Part shown: piece after piece, positions 36,441-48,790 of the stretch | Numbering within the stretch: the first letter of the stretch is position 1 | Layout: every line of letters starts with the position of its first letter | NCBI GenBank assembly: GCA_016859345.1 | Contig: CM029115.1 | Coordinates: 15,342,001-15,406,000, forward strand | Length of the DNA: 64,000 nucleotides | Reading direction: 5' to 3' | Source of the DNA: Istiophorus platypterus | Taxonomy: Eukaryota > Chordata > Actinopteri > Istiophoriformes > Istiophoridae | Notes under the pieces: generated by a model | What the model was told of the DNA's origin: nothing | Databases searched by the model: none | The model's input: the letters and a program-made list of their open reading frames with translations, nothing else | Program-made: the position numbers and the translations under genes

Positions 36441-38136
36441 ATCAGAAAGGCTACTTGGTCAAGTGTACACTGGTGTATTAATTGAACTTTTTTTTTTGAT
36501 AGAGGTGGACATTGCAATGGAATTGTTCCTGTCCTGGTTACTTCAGTGTCTTGGCACCTGATTAGGCCTCATGCCAGCATCCTAAGTGTGTATTTTATCT
36601 CGTCATCAGAACCTGTAGCCAGATGCAAACACCGGTACAGGCCCTTGCATTTTTTAAACATGGTTTGCATGTGTGGCTGACAGGGGTCACAAGATAAGCA
36701 GATGGTCATCAGAACAATCTGCCGACTTGGCACCAGCTGACAGGAAAGTGGTTATGATTAATGGCAACACTGATGTTCAACTGAATCATCTTTTTTTAAG
36801 TGTATGTATGGTATTTATGTTTGGTGATATTTGTAAGGAAAGAAAGAAGAGGGGAGACTTTGTAATACACATGAACTAGAAATATGCAAATATAACAAGT
36901 ATCATCCACTTTATCTTTCCATAATTTGTCTTGTTCAACTTACTTCAGGCACTACTGTCCATCAGTAACCTCAAATAAAAAAGTTGCTAAAGTTGATAGA
37001 AAAGATCTTGGGTAGCGTTTTAGAGAGCCCGTTGCCTGAGGAGCCATAGCACTGAATACATACAAAAAAAAAAACAAAAAACAACCTATTGTCCTGGAAA
37101 CTTTTTTGCAGTTCATTTCAATTTGTTCCCATTTCAATTTCTTTTCTGGGGAGAGATATACCGTCACATTACCCAAAAAACTTGTCAGTTGCATCACAGC
37201 TTTAGTGCTCCGAGGCAGTACAGCCCGAGGGGTTATTGCCAATGTGTTGCATTAATTACAAAGCAAGTTCTTGGTGTCCATGCAAATTCTGCCGTGTACT
37301 TTTTGCTATTTCCTGTTTGCAGCTTTTGTTAGTAAGTATGTCAACTTGCTATGTTGTCTGAAAAAAAAATGCCTTTATGATGAAAATAGATGTGATTTTG
37401 GTGGAAATAATCTTGGAGATAATAAATAAAGGTTGACAAACGGTGATAAAGATAATTTTTGGCCCGTTAAAGTGCCTCTAATGGTGCTTTTTTTTTTTTT
37501 AACTTGTGAACTTTATTTGCTGGATCTTCCATCCTGAAATAACCACCATTATACCCAGTTTTGGCAGAGAACCCCACCTTTCTAACACCTCCCTGACATT
37601 AGACTTAATTAACTTCACCATCATCAGTCTTTTCTTTCCTTTTTCTCCGGTCCACTAAATTTCACCTCCCTCCTCTTCATTCTCCTTCACTCCTGCCTTT
37701 TCCCTTTTCTCTTTCCCTCTCTCTGAAGACACATTTTTTTAACATATTTGGTTTATAATAAATATATTCATCAGAGTAGAATAGAAGATACAGCTGTGGC
37801 TTAAATTGCTGCATGATTTATGAACTTAAAACTTCACAGTAACCATGGCTAGAAGAGCTCATTCTTTTTCAGCCTTTTCATAGACTTTTAACCGAGGGTT
37901 TTTATAGAAAGTGTGCAGATAGCTAATTAACCAGATTTGCTAGTTTTTATAGGCACAGGATCATTAAAGTATGTACACTTCATTGAAGAGTGTCTGTTTA
38001 AGTAGTGCAGTAGATTGTTTCTAATTTATTGGATACAATCATATCTTTGGAACACTAAAAAACATCAGAATAAAACATGAATCCTTCATATAAGGATGAG
38101 ATAACAAAGGCACAGTAGCTTATACTGTAGATTACA

Positions 38137-38199
38137 TACACCAATAAGCTACAACATTAAAACCTGTGACTGGTTTTAATTTTGTGGCTGATCAGTGTA
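38137..38199. mobile_element. Tc1/mariner-type TIR-TIR remnant
   Basis: Two 28-base arms (38,137-38,164 and 38,172-38,199) are inverted copies with five mismatches, separated by only seven bases (TGTGACT). Each arm matches the terminal inverted repeat TACACTGATCAGCCAYAACATTAAAACC that I know from a dispersed fish Tc1/mariner-like element, and each end carries the TA expected of a Tc1-type target duplication. The internal region has been lost almost entirely, leaving a near-palindrome. Confidence 0.65.
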
Positions 38200-40212
38200 C
38201 ATTAAATCATTTTTTGGTACAAATTTTCTCATGTTTGCTAAATAAGAAACACTTTTTTGTTTTTCATAGGGTTGTGTATTATGCTTAAATTGATACATGG
38301 TAACATCAGAGGGAGGCATCAGAGTCTCACAAATGCCATTTTTGAAATGTCAAATGCAAATTTTCATGTAAAATATAATAAATAGGCATAACGAATATAC
38401 CAAGCTTATTTCTCTGTAGATATAAGAGTCTCTGTATGATAGGAAAAATTAGCAGTGTAACGCTCCTCCTCCACATGATACAGTGCAACAAGCTTATGTA
38501 AAAGCTTGTGTCATAGATATTTCAGCATAGTTTCATCTATACGAAAGACTGAAAAGAGCCTTCTTCATTAATATTTAGAATATAATAAGTTATTACTCTC
38601 TCTTTGCTTTCCTTCAACCACAGACCAAATCAGATGATGAATCAGAGAGTAGCACCCCTGAAGCAGTTAGAGTTTCAGGACATTTCAGCTCATTGGTTGC
38701 AAGGTTCTCTGGCTGAAGGTCAGACTCTTTTTACTGCTGTCCTAAAGATGCATCATGCAGCTTTGACTCATATCTTTGTCAGTGAATATGATTTGCTTTA
38801 AAATATATGAACATTATGTTGTGGTGTGGTCCAAGTGAAAGCACACAAGTAACCTAGTTTCCTAAGAAACAACCCATAAGGTGAATTCACGCTTCTCCCT
38901 AATTTAGCGTGAATCAGCAATGCAGCTACCCAACCTCCATGATTCCTGAATTCCAAAGCAGTCCTGCTTTTCCACCTTGTTAAAAGGGTTCTCCGATGCA
39001 CAGCGTTTCTCTGATAACCAACACCCTCCTCTCCCTTCAGGGGAGAGAGAGAGAGAGGGAGAGAGAGAGGCAGGCAAACATCCAAATGTGTTCCTCCGTC
39101 AAAGGTAATGAAAGAAGCCCCATATTCTTTGATCACACAAGGGCATCAAGCCTGCGTTAGTTTTCTGAAATATCTCAGATGCTCAAAGCTTTATCTGTTT
39201 GTACGCACACAAACAGAAACACAAACACAAACACACGTATGCACACATTCTTTTTGGGGATGTCATTTGGGCTCACAAATGTGCATGTTAATACATCTAG
39301 CACGTAAACACACACTGAGAGGCTTAGCTACTTTCATTGCTGTCAAAAGTAGAAACATCTCACACTGCAGAGATAAGTAGGCGAAGCAAGGTTGATTTCT
39401 ATCCCTTTTCCAAATGATGTTGACACCGACAAAAAGCTGCCTGTCTTTCCTTTTCCTTTCATCCCCGTACACCACCTCATTCCTTTCTTTCACTTATCTC
39501 TCAGGTTAAGAATCTTCCAATAGAATTTTTCAACTTTCTTTTCGTGCATCCCATTTTCTTCTGATTTGGAAGTAAGCTCGCTTGCAAAACTTTGATACTC
39601 AGTGACATTTTGTGTAAATAACAAAAACATGTTTTGAGAGATAACATGGAGTATTTGCAATATACAACATTTTTGTTTTCATTTATATATACCTTTATGC
39701 TTTCATTCGTGGTTGTTGTAAAAAGGCTTTACAAACCACCAGTGAGACTTGTCTTCTTCCCTGTTAATTCCTTTTGGATCGATCTGTTTTTCCTTTCTCT
39801 AAATCCCTTTACTACCAGCAGGGTGCCTTCAGAACACACTGAGAAAAAACAGTGTGTTTGGGGTTGGAGATGGGTATAGGGCGGTGGATGGACCCAACAA
39901 CTATCGCACATCGGGAAAAAAATGTTAGGAGAAAGAAAGAGCCTGGTGAGACAGGGTGCATGCGTTTTCGGGGTCACTTTAGAATGAACCAAGTTGTCTC
40001 TTAAATGTAAAATCTGTGAACTGTTGCTGGGATGGGATGTGATTTAATGCATGAGGACACAAGACAGCAACGCAACGAGTTAACTGTTCCTACACTGTGA
40101 AGTGTCCTGGTTGGCCTGGAAGTCATGACATATGCATTAATCACATATTTGAAGTGCCATGGGTATGATTTTACTAAATAATTCATGCTGAATACTATAA
40201 GGTTACTTGGCC
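38200..40212. other. Noncoding stretch
   Basis: No supported gene. A GA tract lies at 39,043-39,070 and short CA units near 39,205-39,240. The 112-codon minus frame at 38,798-39,136 is partly antisense of the GA tract. Confidence 0.5.
39043..39070. repeat. (GA)n microsatellite
   Basis: GA units with a GGGA interruption. Confidence 0.85.
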
Positions 40213-40830
40213 TTAAAGGAAAGTTTTACATTGTTGGAATTTTGCTTTCTTGAGGAAAGTTAGATGAAAATATCAATACCACTCTCATGTTAACAGCTTA
40301 AGCCAGCGGCTGGTAAGTTTATCACAGCGTGAAAACTGGAAACAGGGAAAAACAACAAGCTGCAGTCTGTTTTTAAGGTAACAAAATCCACCTACCAGCA
40401 CCTCCGAAACTAGCTAATGTACACATTATATCTTGTTTGTTTTATTCATGCAAAAACCCATGTGTAAAAAAAAATGTGTCTTGTGATGTACTACTTATTG
40501 GAGCCAGCTCTGGTTGCCTGGCAAAAAATACTTGGGCACATACCCCTCTGAAAAATTACAAATTTTAGATTTTACACAGTTTGTTTTGTATCAGTTAAAC
40601 ATAATGTATTAATTAGTAAGCTTTAGAGGTGCTAGTATGCATATACCTTTACCTTTGAACAGACCCAGGCTAGCTGTTTCCCACTGTTTCCAGTTTTGAT
40701 GGTAAAATAAGCTAACTAGCTGCTGTAGTGATGTATTTTTATACAGACAGATATGAGAGTGGATTCAACCTTCTCATATGACTCCCAATAGGAAAGTAGA
40801 TAGGAGTATTTTCCAACATAAGGAGCAGCA
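40213..40830 (+). mobile_element. Palindromic-ended non-autonomous fish repeat, copy 1
   Basis: The left end reads AAAGGAAAGTTTTACATTG, then GAGGAAAGTTAGATGAAAAT and ATACCACTCTCATG. The right end carries the same landmarks inverted (ATGAGAGTGGATTCAACCTT, CTCATATGACTCCCAATA, TTTTCCAACAT). Between them lie GAAAACTGGAAACAGGGAAA, GGTAACAAAATCCACCTACC and CTCTGGTTGCCTGGCAA, in the order of a widespread teleost repeat. It has no coding capacity and looks like a near full-length copy of about 620 bases. Confidence 0.7.
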
Positions 40831-43800
40831 AGTTAACATGAAACAAACTTCAACACCCAAATTCACTTGCTGGAATAACAAACTTGATTTAGAAGTGACG
40901 TATTCACTGTGAAGTAATGTCTGAAAATCGTAATTTGTAATCCTCATCATACCTCACTATGATGAAGTCAAGACTTCCTCTTTCTTCTCCTCTCAGACGG
41001 AACAAAATGAAGGAGAAAGATGCTGAAAAATTAACCATTAACTCATCAGCACATTACCCACATCACGCTGTCTGCAAAAGGGTGAGAGAAGAAGAAGTCG
41101 GAGGGATGATGGGAAGTATTTACAGGGAAGAAGATGAAATGCAGTCATTTAAATATGGAGAAAAAATGAGTAGTGAAAGAAGGTTGGGGAACAGAGAGGG
41201 AGGGGGAGAGAGAGCGAGAGAGACAGAGACAGAGCCATGGATGAGAAAGGGGAAAGGAAAAAGAGAGAGATATGGATATAAGAGATTGTGCTAGGGATGG
41301 TTAGAGAGCGCCAGAGAGGGCAAGTGTGAAACGTTGATGTGGATGTATTATAGCTGATGCTCAAATTTTAGTGGAAGGCTACAGATCAGTGGACTGGTTA
41401 TAAGAGGTGTGGGATTTGATTCCCTTTCAAGCCATTTTAGAGTCTTAAAAACTGGGACTCTGTTTGCCACACTATGTTAAAGCAGGTGTTAAAGGAGAGC
41501 TAAGCCTCTATGAGACACTCGCGCCCTGTCCAGAGGGCCACAATGGCACCTAATCTGTGTCATGCCATACAGACAGGAAATAAAATCCTTGGTCATGACG
41601 CAACATAGCTTGAATAAGGCGTACATTTTTTGGAAAACATTATGCAGCAACTCATGTTGAATGATTTCCTTTAAATGGCCATGAAATCAGGATGACAGAG
41701 GAAGGAGGGAGTTGAGTAGGAGGTGGCAAGGGGGAAATTGGGATGGAGATGTGTGGGCGGAAGTACGGACAGATAGGAAGAGAAGAGCATGGATAAGGGG
41801 GGAGAGAAGGAGTTGGTGGTGGAAAGAGAGAAAACACAGGAGAAAGGCATGGAGGGGAGAGGAGGACTGAGTAAAGACAGAGAGAGTGCAGCTGGTGGGG
41901 AGAAAAACCATCTGCAAGAGAGAGGAGAATACAGAGCTGTTGCTTTGCTCCAGGCGCCACATTTCTGTCAGCAGTGGCATCTTTATCTGCTAAATGCACT
42001 TTTGATGCCTCGCCACATATGTTGCTGTAAATTACTTTTAAGACCCATATTAGATGATGAGGAGAAAGGGACAGAGTTGGAGGCCAGAGTGCTGTGGGTC
42101 TTTTTTAATGTAGGCGAGAGAGGGTAATATTTCTGGCACCTGTTTTTCTTGTGTGTGCTACTCACTCCGGATCAGGGTTTTCCTTTTCTCTCCTCTCGTC
42201 CTCTCCCTCCTCTCCTCTTGTCTTTTTTGTATTAGTTTATCTCACTTGTGCCCCCCACCCTTTTCTCCTTCCGTCCTTGTGTATCTCTCCTCCACTTGCC
42301 CTACATGCTTGTAGATATTCTTTACTGACTTTATCTCAGTTTAGGATGTTGTTTTTAATTTCTGTATAAGAATATGTATATATAGGAATATATTTAAACA
42401 AAAAGAGAAGGGGGCGATAGCCATATAAGGAACAATAGTGCAGAAGATAGCCTTATGTAAGTAGTTTTACTCTGACTGTGTTTTCCTATTTTGATGAGAA
42501 AGAGACTGATTAATTATCAACCCATGCGTGAAGACTCAGTGATACACACTGCTTGCACCACGTATTAAAAAGTGCCTGCAGTGTTTTGTTTTTTTTTTTC
42601 CACCAGCTACATGGACAAGTCCTTAATTGAGCATGTTGGATATAGTAAGTTGTTTGTAGTAAGTTATATCAGCAAGTTTACCTCAGTATCATTAACAGTA
42701 CAAATTAAGTTCCTTTTTCGGATAATGTGAGGTATTTCTTTCTGTTTTGGGGATTTAAACCACTTTGCTACTTGGCAGTACAAGTCATCACATTAGCTGA
42801 AGACCGTTGTTTTTTATACTTCAGATGTTTTTTGTTTTGCTTTGTTTTTTTCATTTTGGTTATAACTCAAGCTGATTTTAACAGTGATGATAGATTGCAT
42901 CGAATTAATTAATTTGATATATTCACCCTACAATTTTTGTTTTCAATTTCAATATTTCAATATTTCATTTAAAAATTTAGGCTTTTAAAAAGTCAAATCA
43001 AATCAGCGAATATTTTAAAGAAGCTCTTCATCACTAGATACACACCTGGCATTCTGTTTGGCAACTAACCGTCTCATCGTTCAAATCTTGTTTCCTTGAT
43101 CATGAGATACAGAAGTATCGAATATCTGTTTCAGAGCTTATGCGAACAAGCTGGTGGAGCATTTTTTAGCCCCTGTAGCAAGCATGAGTCTGTTAATGTG
43201 GCAGAGTTTCTAGGTACCATAATAACTGCGACTAGCAGCTTGTCCCCTTTTGCAGACTGAGTGCTACCAATCTGCAGACACAGCAATCAGACTTACTCCA
43301 GAGCTTCTTCAGAATGTATAAGTAAAATAAGGAATAAACACTAGAAGTAAGTGTGATTGCATTTAATGCCCCACTGCTTTTACTATGGATGTTAGGCCAA
43401 TCTGGAACAATTCCTGTATTTAAGGAAGCAATGACATTATACCATTATTGTGCTGTGGCAGCTCAATTTAACAGCATGCTAAAGCTCATCCAACAAATTA
43501 CATGAAGTCACGACTCATCGAAGTCTTCACTTTAATAAGGTTCCAAACAGTTTAGTGTGAAACTGAAATGAAACACAAAAAAGATCCCGATGGGCAATAT
43601 TGCACATATTGCATAGATAGCATGGTACTATGGCTTTCCTTAATTATGTATTTTAATTAAGTATTTATCTTAATTCCTAAGTACTTAATTTCTTATTAAG
43701 TAAATTAAAGTAATATTTCTAGAGAATGGTAGTGAATCCAGCTCAGGATCAGCAAAGAAAATGGCTTATTTCCATGTGCAGTTCATATGTAATTATTACT

Positions 43801-43899
43801 TTCCAAATTAAAAAGCCACAAAATTAACAAGTAAGAGAAATACTCTCCACCAGACATCAGTTATGTCTCATGTCTAAATTTAATCCCCAATCTTTTCTA
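40831..43899. other. Noncoding stretch with purine-rich tracts
   Basis: No supported gene. GA-rich sequence at 41,165-41,290 and 41,690-41,935 produces open frames on both strands (Arg/Glu/Gly on plus, Ser/Pro/Leu on minus), which are composition artefacts. An AT-rich block at 43,630-43,720 contains several TTAATTAAG/CTTAATT-type inverted units. Confidence 0.5.
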
Positions 43900-44215
43900 G
43901 ACAGAGGAGAAATGATACCTGTGGTAGATCTTATGTAACTGTTGCACAATCCTTTCATCATATTGACTGGAAACCTGCCCATCAGAAGTATTGAATGCCT
44001 CTGTGATGAGTGCCACAGGCCACTCGTTTTTCTTGCTGCTTGTATGTTTCCAGACAGATCAAGATCTACTCTTTTCCACTTGAGGCAGAACTCAAGTGTA
44101 CAGAGGGGGTCACATCTCAAGTCGCACCAGAACTGGTCAGTGAGGTTCTGCAACACTTTCCATTTCAGTTGAAAGGCTTGTTTCCCATGAGAGCGGCAAA
44201 CCGACCTTCTGCATA
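43900..44215 (-). mobile_element. BEL/Pao retrotransposon remnant (integrase C-terminal domain)
   Basis: Two minus-strand frames, one frameshift apart, give the ordered landmarks of the C-terminal domain that follows the BEL/Pao integrase core (DUF5641-type). The first has KWKVLQNLTDQFW and a later KWKRVDLDLS (about 44,180-44,060). The second has NEWPVALITEAF, DGQV and QQLHKIYH (about 44,050-43,910). These correspond to the W.xV..LxxQFW, KW, NxWPxAxIxxxF and P.HKIxxL positions of the family. The catalytic integrase, RT and gag are not seen, and the frameshift makes it inactive. The overlapping 121-codon ORF is this remnant. Confidence 0.65.
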
Positions 44216-44420
44216 GTAACATTAAAGACGCAGGTATGACATGAGTCTGGGTCAGTGAGTACTGGGGACTTGGGTCAAGAAGGAGTTAATGATCACATGC
44301 ATGGTTCGGAATCATCATTTTCCATTTACTGAAGATTTAAATGCAGCGTGAACATAACTTTCATTTTCTAATTAACTCACGGGTCAGGTGGGCATAAAAG
44401 AGAAAAGGTAAGCCCTATAC

Positions 44421-44633
44421 TTAATGTTGTCGTGCGCCGGCCTGAGATTGTATGCTAAGAATGAAAAGGCCAAACACATCCAGGTTAGTGTGAAAGGACG
44501 GGGCCATGTAGCTGCATTCATGTAGGTTGATGGGGTTTGTTTGATCACCAAAGCTTCCAGTAAACAGCAGGTTGGTGCAGGGGATTCTTCTGTAACCATC
44601 CATGAGCCAAAATCCTGTCGCACCCTCAGCTCT
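44421..44633 (-). other. Coding-looking minus-strand block B, unidentified
   Basis: After an acceptor-like CCTGTAATCATAG the frame stays open to a stop at 44,421 and reads with exon-like character (GFWLMDGYRRIPCTNLLF, GDQTNPINLHECSYMAPSF). A second frame on the same strand is open for 109 codons, so low stop density could be compositional. There is no known domain. It lies about 0.2 kb upstream, in minus-strand sense, of the BEL/Pao tail but does not resemble BEL/Pao protein. Confidence 0.18.
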
Positions 44634-45001
44634 CTATGATTACAGGCAGCTCTGGTGCTTAAGCCCATTGTGAAATTAATGAAACACCAAGTTAATGATG
44701 TGGTGGTGTCCATTTAACATGATGAGATTTCATTTATCACTGTCTAGCTGAGTGTCCGTCAGAAAACAGGCCACCCTCACTAAACTGTTAACATCAAGAT
44801 TGACTACCAAGAACCACTGGGCTGTGGTTTTATATTCATGACTTCTGAAATATGTTGCTTCCTGCAAAGTCCACCATATTTATTTGTACTGCATGTACTT
44901 ACACCTAAAATGGCAAAAATGATGGGAATGAAAAAGTGTGCGAACAATTTGCTAATGAATAACAAAAAGCCAATTAAATCACTTGGAAACAGTGGCCAGT
45001 T

Positions 45002-45223
45002 TCAAGGTAGATTTAAGATAGTGAGTTTGCTCTCCAGAGAGAATGTGTCCGTCAGTCGGGAAATCCCCTGCACGGTGTTTGGCTCCCCGCTCCTGTACTC
45101 CTCTAGCCAGCGGCATGTTTTAACTCCGGTCATGTTAGGGTCGTCGATGGATGAAAAGGTTTCTCCGCAGACCACACTGTGGCAGGTAGGCCACTGCAGG
45201 CAGGGCTTTCTCAGTTTCTTCCT
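45002..45223 (-). other. Coding-looking minus-strand block A, GC-elevated, unidentified
   Basis: An open frame of about 74 codons reads, in part, CHSVVCGETFSSIDD, KTCRWLEEYRSGEPN and VQGISRLTDTFSLES. Sequence before it (CCTGCCTGCAG, CCTACCTGCCACAG) could supply acceptors, but no GT donor occurs before its stop. GC and CpG are clearly higher than the flanks. The plus strand is also open here. It could be a lone terminal exon, a pseudogene exon or a conserved noncoding block. Confidence 0.2.
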
Positions 45224-48200
45224 TCACCTGAGGTCTAAAATAGGAGAGCAAGAGGGAAAAACACAAGCGTGACACTTGATTTCAATCACTGCAATACAGC
45301 TTGATTCGCTCTTGTCTTTTTGCCCTTTGGGCTCGTGCATCACAGTGTTGGCAAGCCCATTTTCAGTATTTTCTGCCTCCTGTGCCAGCTCCTGTTTTCT
45401 GCTCCCTTTTCAAAGTATCCCTGATCCATTCAATCTGGATGAAACTAACCCCTTCTCCTGGAAATTACATTCATATGACTAATCTGCTTTCCCCAATAAG
45501 TTGCAATGACAACATATTCACCGGCTGAACAAAATTTTTCTTTTTCTTTTATTTTCTTTCCTTTTTTTTTTTTTTTTGAAGAGCTACACTTATTAACAAC
45601 AGCTATATCTTTCAAACCAAAAACCAGGATTTGCTTCCAGAGTCCTGTTTGTGGTTTAGGCATCAAATGCACCTTGGTTAAGGTTTGGGAAAGATCATAG
45701 TTAAATGTAAAACATGTTATGTCTGAAGACATAAAATTGGCATACAAGAGTACAAGAGCACAAGTGGATATTGTACTACAAATTGGATATTTAGCCAAAA
45801 ACAAGTATGTTGTCTGTGTACATCTTACTGATGTGTGTAGTACCAACATATCTCAGGGTTGAAAAATATGTAAATTCACAGCACATCCTCGTTATGTTAA
45901 TAGAAAATGCAATCCCTTCACAATCACAGTTCCTACAAGGCATATTTGCTGTTTCACATTAGTTTTATATAAATGCACTTTGTGGAAGACAGGGTTGATG
46001 AAACAGGCTCTTTCCACAGGTGTTTAACAATCAGTGAAAAGGTTTTTTAGTGAGGGGTTGTGTGTGTGTCGCGTAATAGGAGGTGAAAACAAACATAGAC
46101 ACATACAACAGATCCCAAAGCAGTAAATCAAAGTCAAGTCAAAATAAGCCCAAAGCGAAATAATGATACAATACGGCAAAATGTTCTCTCCAAGTGATGT
46201 TTTCTGACATTGAGAAACTATACTGCATAGGTGAACAATGCACTGTGAAACATATTTATGCAGGTTGTTGATCAAGATTAAAGAGGAATGACATAATCAA
46301 TATCAACTGATTTATTAACCTGGCTTTACGTTCCCTAAACCAAAAATAGCATTGTATAAATTCCTTATAAAAAGAAAAGCTAAAGGGGCTTTTCCCACAT
46401 AGAAGAGTGACACAAATAAACTTTCTGCTGTGGTTATTTAGAAAAGAAGTTTACTGTTCTAAAACTATGACCCCTGTTTGGCTTTTTTGTGCAGTTGAAC
46501 AAGTTCAGAGTGCATTTGTTTGATTTTGGCAAAGCTCTCTCCTATTGCAGTCCAGTGACCCGCTCCAGTAGTAACCTACTGTTTGCATTGTATATGTGAG
46601 TATATTGGCATCTTGTCATACTTGTATAAAAACACTGCTGCAGAAGTATTTTCTTCAGTTTTAATACATTGCAAAGATATTTTAAGGTGCAGAATATGCT
46701 GTTCCCCAGAATTATGTAAGTTGAATGCAAATAAATACACAACAATGATTATTAATTATTAATTCATGGTGGTACAGTATGAAGAAAAAATTGAAAAAAA
46801 AATAGAAAGTGAAACAAAAACACAAAATCCAGTTTGATTAAATTTAGCTGCTTCTTTTTTATTAAATTCATTAAAACTGTATATGCTATTGTCCTTTGTA
46901 AAGCAACATGTCCTACCTACCGAATGTGCATTTTCATCTGGGAGTTATGCCTCAACTATCATGACATAGGGAAAATCATTTTGGATTACCCATCAGGTCA
47001 TGAGACCAAGTGAACTTTGCAGTGATTTTTGACACAGAACTTTTTCGGATTAGTGCTATTCTTTCTAAATACTTCATGCATATGGCCTGTGGGATTTTTT
47101 TTGAAAGCCATGTAAGAGAGGAGAAACGGCTGAGCCACAGCCCTTCCTTTCCTTCAACCATTCCTAGGAGGCCACTGTTGCTCTCTTTTCCCCATGTCAC
47201 AGATCTCAGAAACATGCATAATTATCCTGGGGGATAATGCTTCTAGAAGCACCAAAGGAGTAGGACCTTGCCATGTAGTCCTCTTTTCGTTCTTTTATCT
47301 TTGTTGAAAAATATTAAAGTATTTTTTTCTCCTTTCTTCCTTCTTTCTTTATAGGAAGAAAAAAAAGTCATTTTTTTTACTTCTTTTTAATCAAAACTTG
47401 CACTTTGCAGTTCCACTGGCACCGTAATAGAATAGATCATTCTTCTGGCATTTTTTCAGTTCCTCTGATCAAAATTTCTATCTTAGAGCACACAGTACTA
47501 CAAGGCACACCATAAACTGTGAAAACACCTTGAGACATTGTGAGGGTAGCACTTCATTCAAAAGCAACTTTCTTATAATAAAGGCTTACAAGGCTCTTAC
47601 AAAGCACAAGCTTTATCAGCACCATTTTCTCTGCCAGGCAGATACAATGGCATTTCGACAACAAACAAACCTACTAAAGCTTACAAAGGCCTTAACTGAC
47701 TTTTTACAGAAGATTGAGTTCAAAGTGAAACATTCTTTCTCAAAACATCCACTTAAGACAGAGTTTGGCTCCCAGTGTCTCTGAACTATAGAGGATTCTA
47801 TCTTTCCTGGTGGTATTTTGTGAACCCAAGAATAACTGACCTTTAAGAAGTCATATTTTCTCATTAAGTCCAATCATAAAAGAACACCTGTCACTTTTTG
47901 AAATAAATATAAATCATTGGCTAACATGTATTTAGAGTCTATCAGTTGGTGGACTAAGAATGAACTGCTGAACTTCCTCTTCTTCCTTACTCAAAGTCTA
48001 TGGTTTGTGTCCAGCACTCAACAACCAAACTCTTGAGCTGTAGACGTAAAAGGTGACTTTAATAGTTTATTGCTTGTCTCTTCTCTGGGGGTATTCAGCC
48101 TGCATTCACAGGACAGTTACAATGAACTCCAGTGGTGACCCAGTTTCACAATTGAAAAAAAGATCTCAAAAATCTATTGAAAGTTCTCAAACTACTCCCT

Positions 48201-48649
48201 CAGCATAATCCACTTCTCCTCTGTCCAACTACGTTCTCATTATGTTCCAGCCGGTCTTATCATCGCCAAGACACGTCTAAATTTACAGCGTCAGTTTCAG
48301 TTCTTGTCCAGTAGCCTCTCAAGCTCATTTGTACATCATATTAGTTTTCATGTCCTGTTATGGATTAATGAAAACCATAACTTACATACCCCTCTTTTTT
48401 CATTAATTAAACAAGACCAACAATCCTGCTAAAAAGCAACACATTTTGCCAAAACTATGGCCATCCAGTTATCAGCTGAAAAATCCCACATTTGCTGGAC
48501 CTTGCCATTCAGTTTTCTCTGCTCTATTTTGGCTTGAAAATGATCAAGCTTGTAAAGTTCTTAACAAACATTTGCCATCGATTAAGCCACAGATAAAAAG
48601 GCATTTTTTGTCGAATAAATACACGGCCGAGTGTCTGTGAAAACCTCCA

Positions 48650-48790
48650 CAGCCTTGAGGTTTGCAGGCTATGCCAGATTGATGATGTTCAAACAGCAGC
48701 TGAAAGAGCTGTGAGGGATTTTATAAAGAGCTCAGGGGGTGACAGCTGAGTCGGGCTGACATGAACCTTGACCTTACACCTCTTTAGAAT
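48650..48790. promoter_or_regulatory. Candidate conserved noncoding element
   Basis: Unique, moderately GC sequence with GATTGATGATG (PBX/HOX-like), GGTGACAGCTGAG (MEIS-like TGACAG beside an E-box) and TGAACCTTGACCTTACACC (nuclear-receptor half-sites). Motif reading only. Confidence 0.25.

Larger units (their letters stand above)
30116..38136. other. Noncoding stretch with simple repeats
   Basis: No supported gene. Contents: CAA repeat near 31,021-31,037, a 22-bp hairpin at 33,110, a (CA)29 tract at 33,883, GT and GA tracts at 34,138-34,254, C14 at 36,427-36,440, and T runs. ORFs of 100-190 codons over 33,966-34,578 are antisense to GT/GA tracts. A minus-strand frame near 32,492-32,679 has a charged start (MTKMTQEWEDDL) but no recognised domain. 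Confidence 0.5.

Noticed and set aside
41652..42127. Overlapping 97-115-codon ORFs on both strands
   Set aside because: Purine-rich strand asymmetry removes stops; compositions are Ser/Pro/Leu or Glu/Gly/Arg without structure.
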